Positions 45,562 to 54,658 of a stretch of DNA of 64,000 nt are shown piece by piece (the first letter of the stretch is position 1; each line of letters opens with the position of its first letter). The stretch is taken from positions 272,998 to 336,997 of the forward strand of contig JANQSI010000018.1 in NCBI GenBank assembly GCA_028284125.1, in the 5' to 3' direction. The DNA comes from Cyclobacteriaceae bacterium (GTDB lineage Bacteria > Bacteroidota > Bacteroidia > Cytophagales > Cyclobacteriaceae). Below the pieces are notes generated by a model that was not told the DNA's origin, did no database searches, and saw only the letters and a list, made by a program, of their open reading frames with translations. The position numbers and the translations under genes were made by a program.

Positions 45562-46815
45562 ATGTCATACCTTTTTACTTCTGAGTCGGTATCAGAAGGA
45601 CACCCCGATAAAATCGCAGATCAAATTTCTGACGCACTAGTAGATCACTTTCTAGCCTTTGATTCGGAAAGCAAAGTGGCCTGCGAAACAATGGTTACAA
45701 CAGGTTTGGTGGCGTTGGCTGGTGAAGTAAAAACCACGGCTTATATCGATGTACAAAATATCGCGAGAGATGTAATCAACAGAATTGGATATACCAAAGG
45801 AGAATATATGTTCGACGGCAATTCTTGTGGGGTCATTTCTGCAATTCACGAACAATCTCCAGACATCAACCAGGGAGTTGAGCGTGCCTCAGAAGAGGAG
45901 CAAGGTGCAGGAGACCAAGGAATGATGTTCGGTTACGCAACGAAAGAAACCGATGATTACATGCCGTTGGCGTTGGACCTTTCTCATAGAATTCTTATGG
46001 AACTTGCCGATATAAGAAAAGGGGGGAAGGAAATGACTTATCTAAGGCCGGATGCGAAATCTCAAGTCACGATCGAATACGACGATCACAATACTCCTGT
46101 AAGAATTGATGCCATTGTGGTTTCAACACAGCATGATGATTTTGATAGCGAGGATGCCATGTTGAGCAAAATCAAAGATGATGTAATTAACATCCTGATT
46201 CCTCGAGTCAAATCAAAACTAAAATCAGAGAATCAAGCTTTGTTCAATGACCAAATCAAATATCATGTAAACCCTACGGGAAAATTTGTAATAGGTGGGC
46301 CCCATGGGGATGCTGGATTGACAGGAAGAAAGATCATCGTAGATACATACGGCGGAAAAGGCGCTCATGGAGGCGGAGCATTTTCAGGCAAAGATCCTTC
46401 GAAGGTAGATCGATCTGCAGCCTACGCAACACGCCATATAGCGAAAAACCTTGTAGCAGCGGGTGTAGCTGATGAAATACTGGTTCAAGTTTCATATGCA
46501 ATTGGGGTGGCAGAACCAATGGGCATCTATATCAATACCTACGGGGCATCAAATGTTGATTTGACAGATGGAGAAATTGCTCAAAAAGTATCTGCAATTT
46601 TTGATATGAGACCAGCCGCGATCATTCAAAGACTTAAACTCAAAGAACCTATCTATTCAGAGTCTGCAGCCTATGGACACATGGGAAGAAACCCTGAGGT
46701 GAAGCAAGTAACATTCGTTGGAAACGGTGGTGAAGAGGTGAAGAAAGTGGTCGAAACATTTACCTGGGAAAAACTTGATTATGTAGATCAGGTAAAAGAA
46801 GCATTCAGCTTGTAA
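45562..46815 (+). CDS. metK: S-adenosylmethionine synthase
   Basis: 417 residues. Makes SAM from methionine and ATP. Family signatures are intact: [48 protein letters not shown] and [19 protein letters not shown] see no SAM riboswitch in the short leader. The DJ-1-like lipoprotein gene starts two bases after its stop. Confidence 0.98.
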   Translation: MSYLFTSESVSEGHPDKIADQISDALVDHFLAFDSESKVACETMVTTGLVALAGEVKTTAYIDVQNIARDVINRIGYTKGEYMFDGNSCGVISAIHEQSPDINQGVERASEEEQGAGDQGMMFGYATKETDDYMPLALDLSHRILMELADIRKGGKEMTYLRPDAKSQVTIEYDDHNTPVRIDAIVVSTQHDDFDSEDAMLSKIKDDVINILIPRVKSKLKSENQALFNDQIKYHVNPTGKFVIGGPHGDAGLTGRKIIVDTYGGKGAHGGGAFSGKDPSKVDRSAAYATRHIAKNLVAAGVADEILVQVSYAIGVAEPMGIYINTYGASNVDLTDGEIAQKVSAIFDMRPAAIIQRLKLKEPIYSESAAYGHMGRNPEVKQVTFVGNGGEEVKKVVETFTWEKLDYVDQVKEAFSL

Positions 46816-46817
46816 TC

Positions 46818-47534
46818 ATGAAAAAACTCCTTTTGATTGGGTGTGTTCTTTTGGCTAGTTGCTCAAAACCTGCCGAAGAAAAGGAACCACTAATAATTGA
46901 ACCTGTAGCAACAGGCCAATCTTTTAATGCTGCCTTTTTAATGATTGAAGGAGTTTACAACTCTGAATTAATGGCGCCTTACGACATTTTCCAGCACACC
47001 ATTTTTCATACAGAAGGAGGAATCAAGGTTTTTACTGTTTCTGAAACATTGGATACAGTGACAACATTTGAAGGACTCAAGATAATTCCTGATTATTCGT
47101 TCGAAAGTGAAGATCTTCCCGATATCGATATTCTCGTTGTTCCAAGTGCTGAACATAACATGGATTCTGACCTGGAAAATGAAACATTGATCAACTGGGT
47201 TTCAACAACTGGTAAGGCCGCAGATTATGTGATGTCCTTGTGCGATGGAGCTTTTGTGCTTGCCAAAGCCGGCCTGGTAGATCAACGAGAGTCAACCACA
47301 TTTCCTTCAGACATTCCCCGATACAAGGAGACTTTTCCAACACTAAAGGTTCATGAAAACGTATCCTTTGTTCATGATCAAAAACTGCTTACCTCAGCGG
47401 GTGGAGCTAAATCGTACGATGTGTCGCTCTATCTTGTCCATCATCTTTATGGCGAGCAAGTTGCGAAAGGCGTAGGCCGAGGGCTGGTAATCGACTGGGA
47501 CCTCCAAGACTATGATTTCGTAATAGTCGATTAG
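46818..47534 (+). CDS. DJ-1/PfpI family lipoprotein
   Basis: 238 residues. Lipobox LIGCVLLASC with Cys16 (an earlier Cys at 9 is less likely). DJ-1/PfpI flavodoxin-like fold with the nucleophile Cys about 141 in MSLCDGAFVLAKAGLVD and His/Asp-rich surroundings. Members include glyoxalase III, chaperone-like and AraC-linked sensors; as a lipoprotein it would act in the periplasm or envelope. Two bases after metK. Confidence 0.82.
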   Translation: MKKLLLIGCVLLASCSKPAEEKEPLIIEPVATGQSFNAAFLMIEGVYNSELMAPYDIFQHTIFHTEGGIKVFTVSETLDTVTTFEGLKIIPDYSFESEDLPDIDILVVPSAEHNMDSDLENETLINWVSTTGKAADYVMSLCDGAFVLAKAGLVDQRESTTFPSDIPRYKETFPTLKVHENVSFVHDQKLLTSAGGAKSYDVSLYLVHHLYGEQVAKGVGRGLVIDWDLQDYDFVIVD

Positions 47535-47601
47535 AACTACTCATTTTTTGGACGTGGGGTTTTTTACTTCATGCATGTATTATGATTATAACAAGTTCAT
47601 C

Positions 47602-48078
47602 ATGAATAAGCTATTGTTGATTTTTGTTGTGATCATTCTTTTTCCCTCTTGCGAGCCAGAATGTAATGTTAGTTCTTCATGCATTCCTCCACCAGAGGGC
47701 GCTTTTCAATCTGGGGAAATTAATGTTGCAGTTTTCGAAAGCATATTGGAAGAGTTTGAACCCAACTCCTATCAAAGTGTTGGGACTCTTGATTCTATCA
47801 TTATTTATACCTCACTGAATAACTTGACGGTCATTGATTTCTATCGTTGGGAATCAATAACTAATGAGTCTTCAATCACCTCGATAGATATTTTCTATGA
47901 AGAAAAAATGGAAAAACTTGAGCTAGGAGACTTCATGTTTGATGAGACTGAATCAACTTTTATTGACGGAGGATACTTGTTTACCGTGATTAAATCGGCC
48001 AGCGAGACAAAACTAAAAGTGCAAAAAGCCAGTCAGGATCTGATTGATGGTGTATGCAATGATACAATTGACTGCTAA
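47602..48078 (+). CDS. Small lipoprotein of unknown function
   Basis: 158 residues from the ATG at 47602. The frame opens at 47548 but that start would place 18 residues before the signal sequence. Lipobox LFPSC, Cys about 15, then ECNVSSSCIPPPEG. Body is beta-rich and Ser/Glu-rich. No family recognised. It follows the DJ-1-like gene. Confidence 0.6.
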   Translation: MNKLLLIFVVIILFPSCEPECNVSSSCIPPPEGAFQSGEINVAVFESILEEFEPNSYQSVGTLDSIIIYTSLNNLTVIDFYRWESITNESSITSIDIFYEEKMEKLELGDFMFDETESTFIDGGYLFTVIKSASETKLKVQKASQDLIDGVCNDTIDC

Positions 48079-48141
48079 CGACCTCAATAATTTCTAACAT
48101 CATTTCATGTAATCCCATAAAAATTTCATTTTTGGGCCTTC

Positions 48142-49308
48142 ATGAGAATTGTCGAAGTAAACGATAGAAAAACCGCTCAGGAATTCATAAAATTTCCGAC
48201 CCGATTATACAGGGATGAAGAAAATTGGATCCGTCCCCTTGATAAGGATATTAATGGTGTTTTTGACGAAAACAAAAACAAGACCTTCAGAAATGGAAAA
48301 TGCATCAGATGGATTTTGGAAGATGATGGCCGAACTCTGGGCAGAATAGCAGCATTTGTCAACAACAAAACTGCCAACAAAGACAATGATCAACCCACAG
48401 GAGGTGTAGGTTTTTTTGAATGTGAAAACAACCAGGAGGCGGCGAATATTTTATTTGATACTAGTAAGAATTGGTTGCAAGAAAATGGAATGGAAGCCAT
48501 GGATGGCCCAATTAATTTTGGAACTCGAGATTCATGGTGGGGTCTTCTTGTAGATGGGTTTGACAGAGAACCCAACTATCAGTGTAACTACCACTTCCCT
48601 TATTACCAGGAGCTATTCGAGAATTACGGCTTTAAGGTTTATTTCAAGCAGTTCACATTTGGCCGAAACACATTTGATTCACTTGATGAAAGAATTAAAG
48701 AAAAGGCGGATGCTGCAAACCAGGATCCAAACTATACCTTTCGACATATCCGAAAAAATCAACTAAAAAAGTTCGTTGAAGATTTTAGAACAATCTACAA
48801 TGATGCATGGGCCAGGCACCCCGGAGTACCTAAAATGACACAGCTCCAGGCAAGTTCGATTATGCAGAAAATGAAGCCAATCATGGATGAAAAGATTATG
48901 TGGTTTGGTTATTACAAAGATGAACCCGTTGGTTTTTACATAAACATTCCGGAGATCAACCAAATTTTCAAACATGTGAATGGAAAACTAAACATTTGGG
49001 GAAAATTGATTTTTCTCTATCATAAACTTAGAAAGACCAATAAAAAGATGCTTGGCCTTGTTTTTGGAATCTCGCCAGAGCATCAGGGAAAAGGAGTTGA
49101 TGGTGCGTTGATAATGGCGACACGTGCAATGGTCCAAGATAAGTATAAGAGATACCCTTTATTGGAAATGAACTGGATTGGAGATTTTAATCCTAAAATG
49201 CTAAGAGTGGTTGACCAGGTGGGTGGTGAGGTTGTAAAAACACATCATACCTACAGGTACCTTTTTGATCGGAATAAGCCGTTCAATCGAATGCCGATAA
49301 AAAGTTAA
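48142..49308 (+). CDS. GNAT-like acyltransferase fold protein, 388 aa
   Basis: A large conserved Bacteroidota protein. The N-terminal part (WIRPLDKDINGVFDENKNKTF, RIAAFVNN) and C-terminal GLVFGISPEHQGKGVDGALIMATRAM resemble the acetyl-CoA-binding core of GNAT enzymes. The middle has the well-conserved GPINFGTRDSWWGLLVDGF. Substrate unknown. Soluble, with no signal peptide. Confidence 0.7.
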   Translation: MRIVEVNDRKTAQEFIKFPTRLYRDEENWIRPLDKDINGVFDENKNKTFRNGKCIRWILEDDGRTLGRIAAFVNNKTANKDNDQPTGGVGFFECENNQEAANILFDTSKNWLQENGMEAMDGPINFGTRDSWWGLLVDGFDREPNYQCNYHFPYYQELFENYGFKVYFKQFTFGRNTFDSLDERIKEKADAANQDPNYTFRHIRKNQLKKFVEDFRTIYNDAWARHPGVPKMTQLQASSIMQKMKPIMDEKIMWFGYYKDEPVGFYINIPEINQIFKHVNGKLNIWGKLIFLYHKLRKTNKKMLGLVFGISPEHQGKGVDGALIMATRAMVQDKYKRYPLLEMNWIGDFNPKMLRVVDQVGGEVVKTHHTYRYLFDRNKPFNRMPIKS

Positions 49309-49394
49309 CACGACTCCTCTCTAAAAATCGACAGTTCGGTAACTCATTTTTTACAATTGGGGCTATTTCCAGCTACTTGGCATAAAAATTTAGC

Positions 49395-50057
49395 ATGGAA
49401 AAATTTTTGACTTATTCTCATATTTTTTGTGGAGCTCTGGTATTGCTATTGGGGCTTATAAATATTGTTGCCAAGAAAGGAACAAAGAACCATATACTTA
49501 TAGGAAGAATTTATGTGGGCTCAATGTGGTGGATTTGCATCAGTGCACTATCTATGATTCTGTTCTTTCGATTCAGTATGTTCTTAATGGTGATTGCAGT
49601 AATCACATTCTATACTTCATTTGTTGGTCTTAGAGTGATGCGAAGGAGAACTATTGGGTCAGAGCAATGGTATGATTGGACTGCATCGATTCTTACCGGA
49701 CTATTTGGTTTGGGCTTGCTGATTTTTGCGGTAACTATTTTTCTTTCAGGGAAGAATCTGGTACTTGGGATACTAAGTGTTGTTTTTGGATTTCTTGCTT
49801 TGAATATGGGAATTCAAGATGTTCGGTTCTTTATGAAGCCAAAAGTAGACGACAAAAAGTGGTGGCTTTATCAACATATAGGCGCAATTAGCGGTAGTTA
49901 TATTGCTGCGGTTACGGCATTTGCTGTTCAAAATGGTGAAGCATTTGGAGTTACCGGTAATCAATGGCTTTTATGGGTACTACCTGGGATCGTTGGTACA
50001 CCCTTAATCTCTCTCACAACTAAAAAGTATAGGAAACTAAATGTTTCTGGTTCTTGA
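49395..50057 (+). CDS. Six-helix membrane protein, DUF2306-like
   Basis: 220 residues with six or seven membrane helices. The His in YSHIFCGALVLLLGL and HILIGRIYV resembles DUF2306 proteins, in which His residues may bind haem or metal. Function unknown. The DUF6090-like gene follows 26 bases later. Confidence 0.6.
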   Translation: MEKFLTYSHIFCGALVLLLGLINIVAKKGTKNHILIGRIYVGSMWWICISALSMILFFRFSMFLMVIAVITFYTSFVGLRVMRRRTIGSEQWYDWTASILTGLFGLGLLIFAVTIFLSGKNLVLGILSVVFGFLALNMGIQDVRFFMKPKVDDKKWWLYQHIGAISGSYIAAVTAFAVQNGEAFGVTGNQWLLWVLPGIVGTPLISLTTKKYRKLNVSGS

Positions 50058-50083
50058 GCTGATTTTTATTCATATTCGCATGA

Positions 50084-50653
50084 ATGAGCAAGCAAAATTT
50101 TTTAAGCAAAATCAATTTGCGTCAAATTCTCGTGGAGATGATCTCTGTTGTTTTTGCGGTTTTGCTGGCCCTTTTTCTAAACGAGTGGAGAAGTAATCTC
50201 AAACAAAAAGAGGAGTTGAATAAGGCAAGAGCGAACCTAAAGGAGGAACTTCTTTCCAATAGAGATGAACTGAAACAAAAAATCCAATTTCACGAATTCC
50301 AATACAAACAACTGATCGAACTCAAGGACAGCCTAAAGACGCTAGATCAACCCTTTTCGAGCTATGATGTAGGTGTCGCTGTTTTAAACCTTAAAAAAGC
50401 AGCCTGGGAATCTATCACCTTAACAGATGTAGTTAACCGCCTTCAGTTTGAAGAACTTAGCGATTATTCGGAATTGTACAGAGGTTATCAGTTGATTGAA
50501 AAACTACAGGATTCCTACATCAACGGCGCTTTTTCACTGGAGTTTAACCAGTCAGAAAATAGTGAGTACGCTTATCGAGTGACTAGGAACCACCTCAATC
50601 AAATGATTGTTTGGGAGAGGGAATTACTGTCCGAACTGGAAGGAAGACTTTGA
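50084..50653 (+). CDS. Membrane-anchored coiled-coil protein, DUF6090-like
   Basis: 189 residues with a membrane helix near residues 15-35 (EMISVVFAVLLALFLNEW) and a helical, charged extracytoplasmic or cytoplasmic body. The NxW after the helix is typical of the Bacteroidota DUF6090 group, from memory. Function unknown. Confidence 0.5.
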   Translation: MSKQNFLSKINLRQILVEMISVVFAVLLALFLNEWRSNLKQKEELNKARANLKEELLSNRDELKQKIQFHEFQYKQLIELKDSLKTLDQPFSSYDVGVAVLNLKKAAWESITLTDVVNRLQFEELSDYSELYRGYQLIEKLQDSYINGAFSLEFNQSENSEYAYRVTRNHLNQMIVWERELLSELEGRL

Positions 50654-50746
50654 CAATTAAGTCTAAGCACTTTAATAGAGAAAGCAACTCCTAATTTTGA
50701 TGGTAATTACGAATAAACTTTTTTATTTCGTGTTGAATTTATCCTC

Positions 50747-51727
50747 ATGCACATAAAACGAACATTTTTTGGGCTTTTCATCATGGCGTTACTTTCTAGT
50801 CATGACATGTACTTAAAGCTGGATCAGTACTTTCTAGAACCGAATACTGATGCTGTGATTGCTCTATACAATGGAACCTTCGACAGAAGTGATAATGTAA
50901 TCACCCGAGATCGGATGATCGATGTGAGTTTAGTTGGTAATGGAAAAAGGACATTGATGGATACATCTTCTTGGTATGAGAAGGACAATACCACTTACCT
51001 CAATATCACCACTGGATCAGCGCCAGGAACATGGGTTGCGGGAGTTTCCACCAAAGCGAGAAGTATTGGCATGTCGGCACAAGACTTTAACGATTATTTG
51101 GAACATGATGGAGTGCTGGACATGCTTACTGCTCGTGAACAGAACGGAACCCTCTCAGATTCAGCAGTAGAACGGTACTCTAAACATGTGAAAATTATAT
51201 TTCAGTCGGGGAATGAACTTACCGATGACTATCAGACAGAATTAGGTTATCCAATTGAGTTTATTTTATTGGAAAATCCTTACAAGATTCACCCTGGCCA
51301 TAATCTTCCCGTAAAACTTCTTTTCAATCAACAGCCTTTGGCAAATCAATTGGTTTACGTTGGCAATCAAGCTGCTGGCGAGCACACGCATGATGGGAGC
51401 ACTCATTCACATGAAGCGGATGCCGATCATCAGCATGATGAATTGCAACAACTTCGTACAGATGAACAGGGAATGCTAAGTGTACCCATTTCTTCAGAAG
51501 GAATTTGGTACATACGAACGATCCATCTGGTAGAAATAGAGGAGGAAGGACTCACTCATGAATCGAACTGGGCTACCGTAACTTTTGCAGTAGGTGCAGG
51601 GCACTCTCATGAACATGGACACTCTCACGAACATGACCATGAGGAAGGTGTCCCAGCTTATGTTTTTGGGTTGCTCAGTTTGCTTATTGTTGCTGTGCTG
51701 TTTTTTTGGTTTAACAGGAAGAAATAG
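50747..51727 (+). CDS. DUF4198-like protein with His-rich segments and C-terminal anchor
   Basis: 326 residues. Hydrophobic N-terminus with HDMYLKLDQYFLEP, as in DUF4198 (often linked to nickel or cobalt uptake). Two His-rich stretches, HTHDGSTHSHEADADHQH near 210 and HSHEHGHSHEHDHEE near 290, look like metal ligands. A C-terminal membrane helix (about 303-322) ends in FNRKK. It precedes a HupE/UreJ gene by 11 bases, so the pair probably moves or senses a transition metal. Confidence 0.75.
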   Translation: MHIKRTFFGLFIMALLSSHDMYLKLDQYFLEPNTDAVIALYNGTFDRSDNVITRDRMIDVSLVGNGKRTLMDTSSWYEKDNTTYLNITTGSAPGTWVAGVSTKARSIGMSAQDFNDYLEHDGVLDMLTAREQNGTLSDSAVERYSKHVKIIFQSGNELTDDYQTELGYPIEFILLENPYKIHPGHNLPVKLLFNQQPLANQLVYVGNQAAGEHTHDGSTHSHEADADHQHDELQQLRTDEQGMLSVPISSEGIWYIRTIHLVEIEEEGLTHESNWATVTFAVGAGHSHEHGHSHEHDHEEGVPAYVFGLLSLLIVAVLFFWFNRKK

Positions 51728-51738
51728 TTGAGGTAGGG

Positions 51739-52410
51739 ATGCGTATCCGGATATTATTGCTTGTTTTTTTTGCTATCCCTTTTTTAGCCTTAGCTCACGA
51801 TGTATCTGGAGGAGATCGTCAGCTACTAGAGAATGGAGGTTTATTAGCGTACATATGGGTCGGAGCGAAACATATGCTTACAGGATATGATCACCTGCTC
51901 TTTCTTGTGGGAGTCATTTTCTTTTTGAAGGAATTCGGTCAGATTGTTAGATTCATCACAGCTTTTACGATAGGCCACAGCATCACTCTCATTGGTGCAA
52001 CTTACCTTGAATTTTCTGTTAATGAGTACTTTATTGATGCCATAATCGGACTTAGTGTCTTCTATAAAGGGTTTGAGAATCTTGGCTTGTTTCAAAAACT
52101 GCTAAAGGTGAATCCACCACATTTATTAAACATGGTATTCATGTTCGGCCTAATCCATGGTTTAGGCTTGTCGGCGAGACTCCAGTCTTTTACTGTGGAT
52201 CAAGAAGGGATATTTTTGAAAATACTAAGTTTCAATCTGGGTGTGGAATTGGGGCAAATTGCAGCACTCATACCAATCGTTTATCTGATCAACCTCTGGC
52301 GTGAGAAGAACAGTTTCGATCCATTTTTCAAAGCCGCCAATACTTATTTGATTATTGCAGGCCTTGCCCTGGCATCCTACCAACTCTGGTTTTTCTTTCG
52401 CCCTTTATAA
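51739..52410 (+). CDS. HupE/UreJ family membrane protein
   Basis: 223 residues. An N-terminal signal (to about residue 20) precedes the first conserved His. Conserved GAKHMLTGYDHLLFLVGVIFF and FTIGHSITLIGATY, with LIHGLGLSARL, match HupE_2/UreJ_2. Known members import nickel or cobalt. Its gene partner is the His-rich DUF4198 protein. No urease or hydrogenase gene is visible in the window. Confidence 0.85.
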   Translation: MRIRILLLVFFAIPFLALAHDVSGGDRQLLENGGLLAYIWVGAKHMLTGYDHLLFLVGVIFFLKEFGQIVRFITAFTIGHSITLIGATYLEFSVNEYFIDAIIGLSVFYKGFENLGLFQKLLKVNPPHLLNMVFMFGLIHGLGLSARLQSFTVDQEGIFLKILSFNLGVELGQIAALIPIVYLINLWREKNSFDPFFKAANTYLIIAGLALASYQLWFFFRPL

Positions 52411-52509
52411 TTGACCTCTGTTTGGCAAGTCCGGCTTGAGTCGATTTAAATTCTACATGATTTCGTCCGGTTTTTATCAGAAAAACGTCTCAACAAAAAG
52501 ACCAAGCAG

Positions 52510-53379
52510 ATGAACAAACTAAATTTATTTTTCTTACTGATATCGATTTTTATTGTGGTGATTGGAACCGCCTATGCTCAGGACCATAAATCCTCATTTA
52601 AAATACCCGCAACTAATCCAAGTTCAACAATTGAACAGCAAGTGGCTGCAACAAGCATTGTTGTTAATTACAATCGCCCGTCCGTCAAGAACAGAAGCAT
52701 TTTTGGTGACTTAGTCCCATATGATAAAGTTTGGCGTACGGGATCCGATGCTAGTACAAAAATCACATTTTCAACACCGGTTATTGTAAACGGAAATAAG
52801 ATAAAATCCGGCACTTATGAAGTCTACACCATCCCAGGAAAGAAAGAATGGGAATTGATTCTGCAAAAGAACAAGTCGCAGTGGGGCTCCTATCGCTATA
52901 AAGCGGAAAATGATGTTATACGCGTTTCTACACCACCTATTAAATTGAAAGAAAACGTAGAGACCTTCACCATTAGTTTTGAGCAAGTTTCTTCAAAGTC
53001 AGTGAAGCTTTCTATCGCATGGGAACAAACGAAGGTCTATGCAGATATTGAGGTGGATTTGGCAGAAACGGTTATTCCAGAGCTAGAGGCACTGTTAAAG
53101 AAAGATGGCCGTAAACCTTACTTCAAAGCCTCAATGTTCTATTTTGAAAATGATCTGGACATTAATAGAGCGAATGATTTAATGAAACTTGCATTGGAAC
53201 AAAGCCCGGATCACTTGGGGATGTTATATCGTCATGCACTTATCCTTGAAAAGAAAGGTGATCTCAAAGAGGCAATCGAAGCATCTGAACTTTCCCTGAA
53301 ACTTGCCAAAGAAGTACCAGGTGAATTAAAAGAAGAATACATAAAGTTAAATACTGCTTTACTGGCAAGGCTTAGATAG
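52510..53379 (+). CDS. DUF2911 protein with C-terminal TPR-like helices
   Basis: 289 residues. Signal peptide ending in GTAYAQ. DUF2911 body (about residues 35-175): VVNYNRPSVKNRSIFGDLVPYD, VWRTGSDASTKITFSTPV, GTYEVYTIPGKKEWELIL. The C-terminal 90 residues form helical pairs like TPRs (NRANDLMKLALEQSPDHLGMLYRHALIL). Periplasmic, function unknown; common in Bacteroidota. Confidence 0.82.
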   Translation: MNKLNLFFLLISIFIVVIGTAYAQDHKSSFKIPATNPSSTIEQQVAATSIVVNYNRPSVKNRSIFGDLVPYDKVWRTGSDASTKITFSTPVIVNGNKIKSGTYEVYTIPGKKEWELILQKNKSQWGSYRYKAENDVIRVSTPPIKLKENVETFTISFEQVSSKSVKLSIAWEQTKVYADIEVDLAETVIPELEALLKKDGRKPYFKASMFYFENDLDINRANDLMKLALEQSPDHLGMLYRHALILEKKGDLKEAIEASELSLKLAKEVPGELKEEYIKLNTALLARLR

Positions 53380-53399
53380 GCCTCTCGTCCGATTAATTT

Positions 53400-54200
53400 C
53401 TATACCCCGGTTGGGGTCTCCGAATAATCAGGCATAAGCTCCAAAAAGAAACTATGTAAATCAGTACCCGCTGCATTGAGAGGATCAATTCCTCTTACCA
53501 ATTCAAGCCTTAATTCTAGGAGTCTATCAGCGCTTTGGCCTGCCTCAGCCTCCTTTTTGAGGTTTAGCTGAAGAAGTCGTTCCTGTTGGTTTTGTTTTGG
53601 ATTAAGTATTCCGTTTAGCTCCGAGCACTGATGACAAGCTCCCCCCTTATTGACTAATGCGCATCTTTTCTCGAAAATTCTAGTCAGGGTGTTTCGTGCG
53701 TCTGCAATCGCATGTTTCACTTTCCCTTCTGTCATATCCATAATTTGAGTGATCTCATGCACTTTGAAATTATATACATCTTTCAAAATGAGACCTAACT
53801 GCTGATGTGTAGGGAGTGTTTTCGCAATGCAAGTAAAACAGAAATCTATATGTTCTTTGATCTCAAACTTACTGGCATTGGAGCGTTCGCCAACATCTAT
53901 TAATCGCTGCATGATTTCGGGATTTTCCAATGCATCTTCTCGCGCATTGTCCTGGCATGAAACAGACCACCTCTTTTTTGATCGGAAATGATCTCGTGTC
54001 AGATTGGTAGCAATGGAAAAGACCCAAGTCTTAATTGAAGAGTTTCCTTTGAAAGTATCAATCTTATTGCAGGCCTTGATATAAGTATCATGAGCAAAAT
54101 CCTCGGCATCTTCCCTGCTGCCGGTTATCCTTAGCAAGTAGGACTTCAATTCCGCTTGAAAGCTGTTGAATTCGACATGAAAGCTCTGTTGATCCATCAT
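53400..54200 (-). CDS. ECF-type sigma factor with Cys-bearing C-terminal extension
   Basis: 266 residues from the ATG pair at 54200/54197 (MMDQQSF); the frame continues upstream to 54272 but adds only an unlikely leader. Region 2 is YLLRITGSREDAEDFAHDTYIKACNKIDTFKG and NTLTRIFEKR ends region 4. Beyond it comes an extra tail of about 85 residues with CHQCSEL, unusual for ECF factors; it could bind zinc or an effector. No adjacent anti-sigma gene. Confidence 0.82.
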   Translation of the reverse strand: MMDQQSFHVEFNSFQAELKSYLLRITGSREDAEDFAHDTYIKACNKIDTFKGNSSIKTWVFSIATNLTRDHFRSKKRWSVSCQDNAREDALENPEIMQRLIDVGERSNASKFEIKEHIDFCFTCIAKTLPTHQQLGLILKDVYNFKVHEITQIMDMTEGKVKHAIADARNTLTRIFEKRCALVNKGGACHQCSELNGILNPKQNQQERLLQLNLKKEAEAGQSADRLLELRLELVRGIDPLNAAGTDLHSFFLELMPDYSETPTGV

Positions 54201-54387
54201 TAAAAATTCAGAGTTATTGCATCTAATTAAAATAACAATTGTCAGATGGGTTATCTCCTTGTTTATGATCAACGGTCAAGTTGTACAACCTAATTTGTCA
54301 GGAATAGTCTGTGCCGAGTACGGATCAGAGTAGAGTTCTGAGCACAGTTGTTGTAAAATTAATGAATTTAGTCGTTAAATTTTGTGC

Positions 54388-54425
54388 AAAAAAAAGCAGT
54401 TACGAACTGTTTTATCGCAACTGCT
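54388..54425 (-). terminator. Terminator after tRNA-His
   Basis: On the minus strand AGCAGTT (plus 54419-54425) pairs with AACTGCT (plus 54395-54401), followed by eight T (plus 54388-54395). It lies right after the tRNA and before the sigma-factor gene. Confidence 0.85.
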
Positions 54426-54435
54426 AAATATTAAG

Positions 54436-54510
54436 GGTGGAAGACCGGACTCGAACCGGCGACCTCCTGAACCACAATCAGGCGTTCTAACCAACTGAAC
54501 TACAACCACC
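54436..54510 (-). tRNA. tRNA-His (anticodon GTG)
   Basis: D stem GTTC/GAAC, anticodon stem CCTGA/TCAGG around TTGTGGT, T arm GCCGG-TTCGAGT-CCGGT. The extra 5' G (G-1) pairs with C73, the hallmark of tRNA-His. CCA is not encoded. Oddity: acceptor positions 5:68 and 6:67 are T-T mismatches (GGTGGTTG against CTTCCACC). A consensus promoter lies about 115 bases upstream and a terminator just downstream. Confidence 0.93.
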
Positions 54511-54539
54511 ATGTTGGTGAGTTGTTGAGAACGTTTTGA

Positions 54540-54583
54540 GGCGTTCTGACCTCCCGATAACTATCGGGAGAACTACAACCACC
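54540..54583 (-). pseudogene. Truncated tRNA-His 5' copy with palindrome in the D loop
   Basis: Read on the minus strand it begins GGTGGTTGTAGTTC like the real tRNA, then has a 9-bp-stem palindrome in place of the D loop, then AGAACGCC. So the acceptor 5' strand and both D-stem halves match the real tRNA, and the match ends after 8 further bases. It lies between the promoter and the true tRNA, so it is in the same transcript. Confidence 0.65.
54551..54570. repeat. CTCCCGATAACTATCGGGAG palindrome
   Basis: Perfect 9-bp arms with a 2-base loop (AC). CCCGAT-type palindromes of this kind recur between genes in some Cytophagales genomes, from memory; copy number here is unknown. It sits inside the tRNA fragment. 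Confidence 0.55.
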
Positions 54584-54624
54584 GTATGATTTCCAATCGC
54601 CGAAGGGTCGGCAATAAGGGTCTG

Positions 54625-54654
54625 CAAAGTTAATAGCAGTTATCAAATCTGCAA
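54625..54654 (-). promoter_or_regulatory. Promoter for the tRNA-His transcript (TTG-N19-TAACTTTG)
   Basis: Minus-strand TTG (plus 54652-54654) and TAACTTTG (plus 54625-54632) are exactly 19 bases apart, the full Bacteroidota consensus. It lies just after the pyrC stop codon. Confidence 0.75.
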
Positions 54655-54658
54655 GTGA

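Noticed and set aside
49676..49891. Overlapping frame ORF inside the DUF2306-like gene
   Set aside because: No start context or family likeness; the six-helix frame is clearly the coding one.
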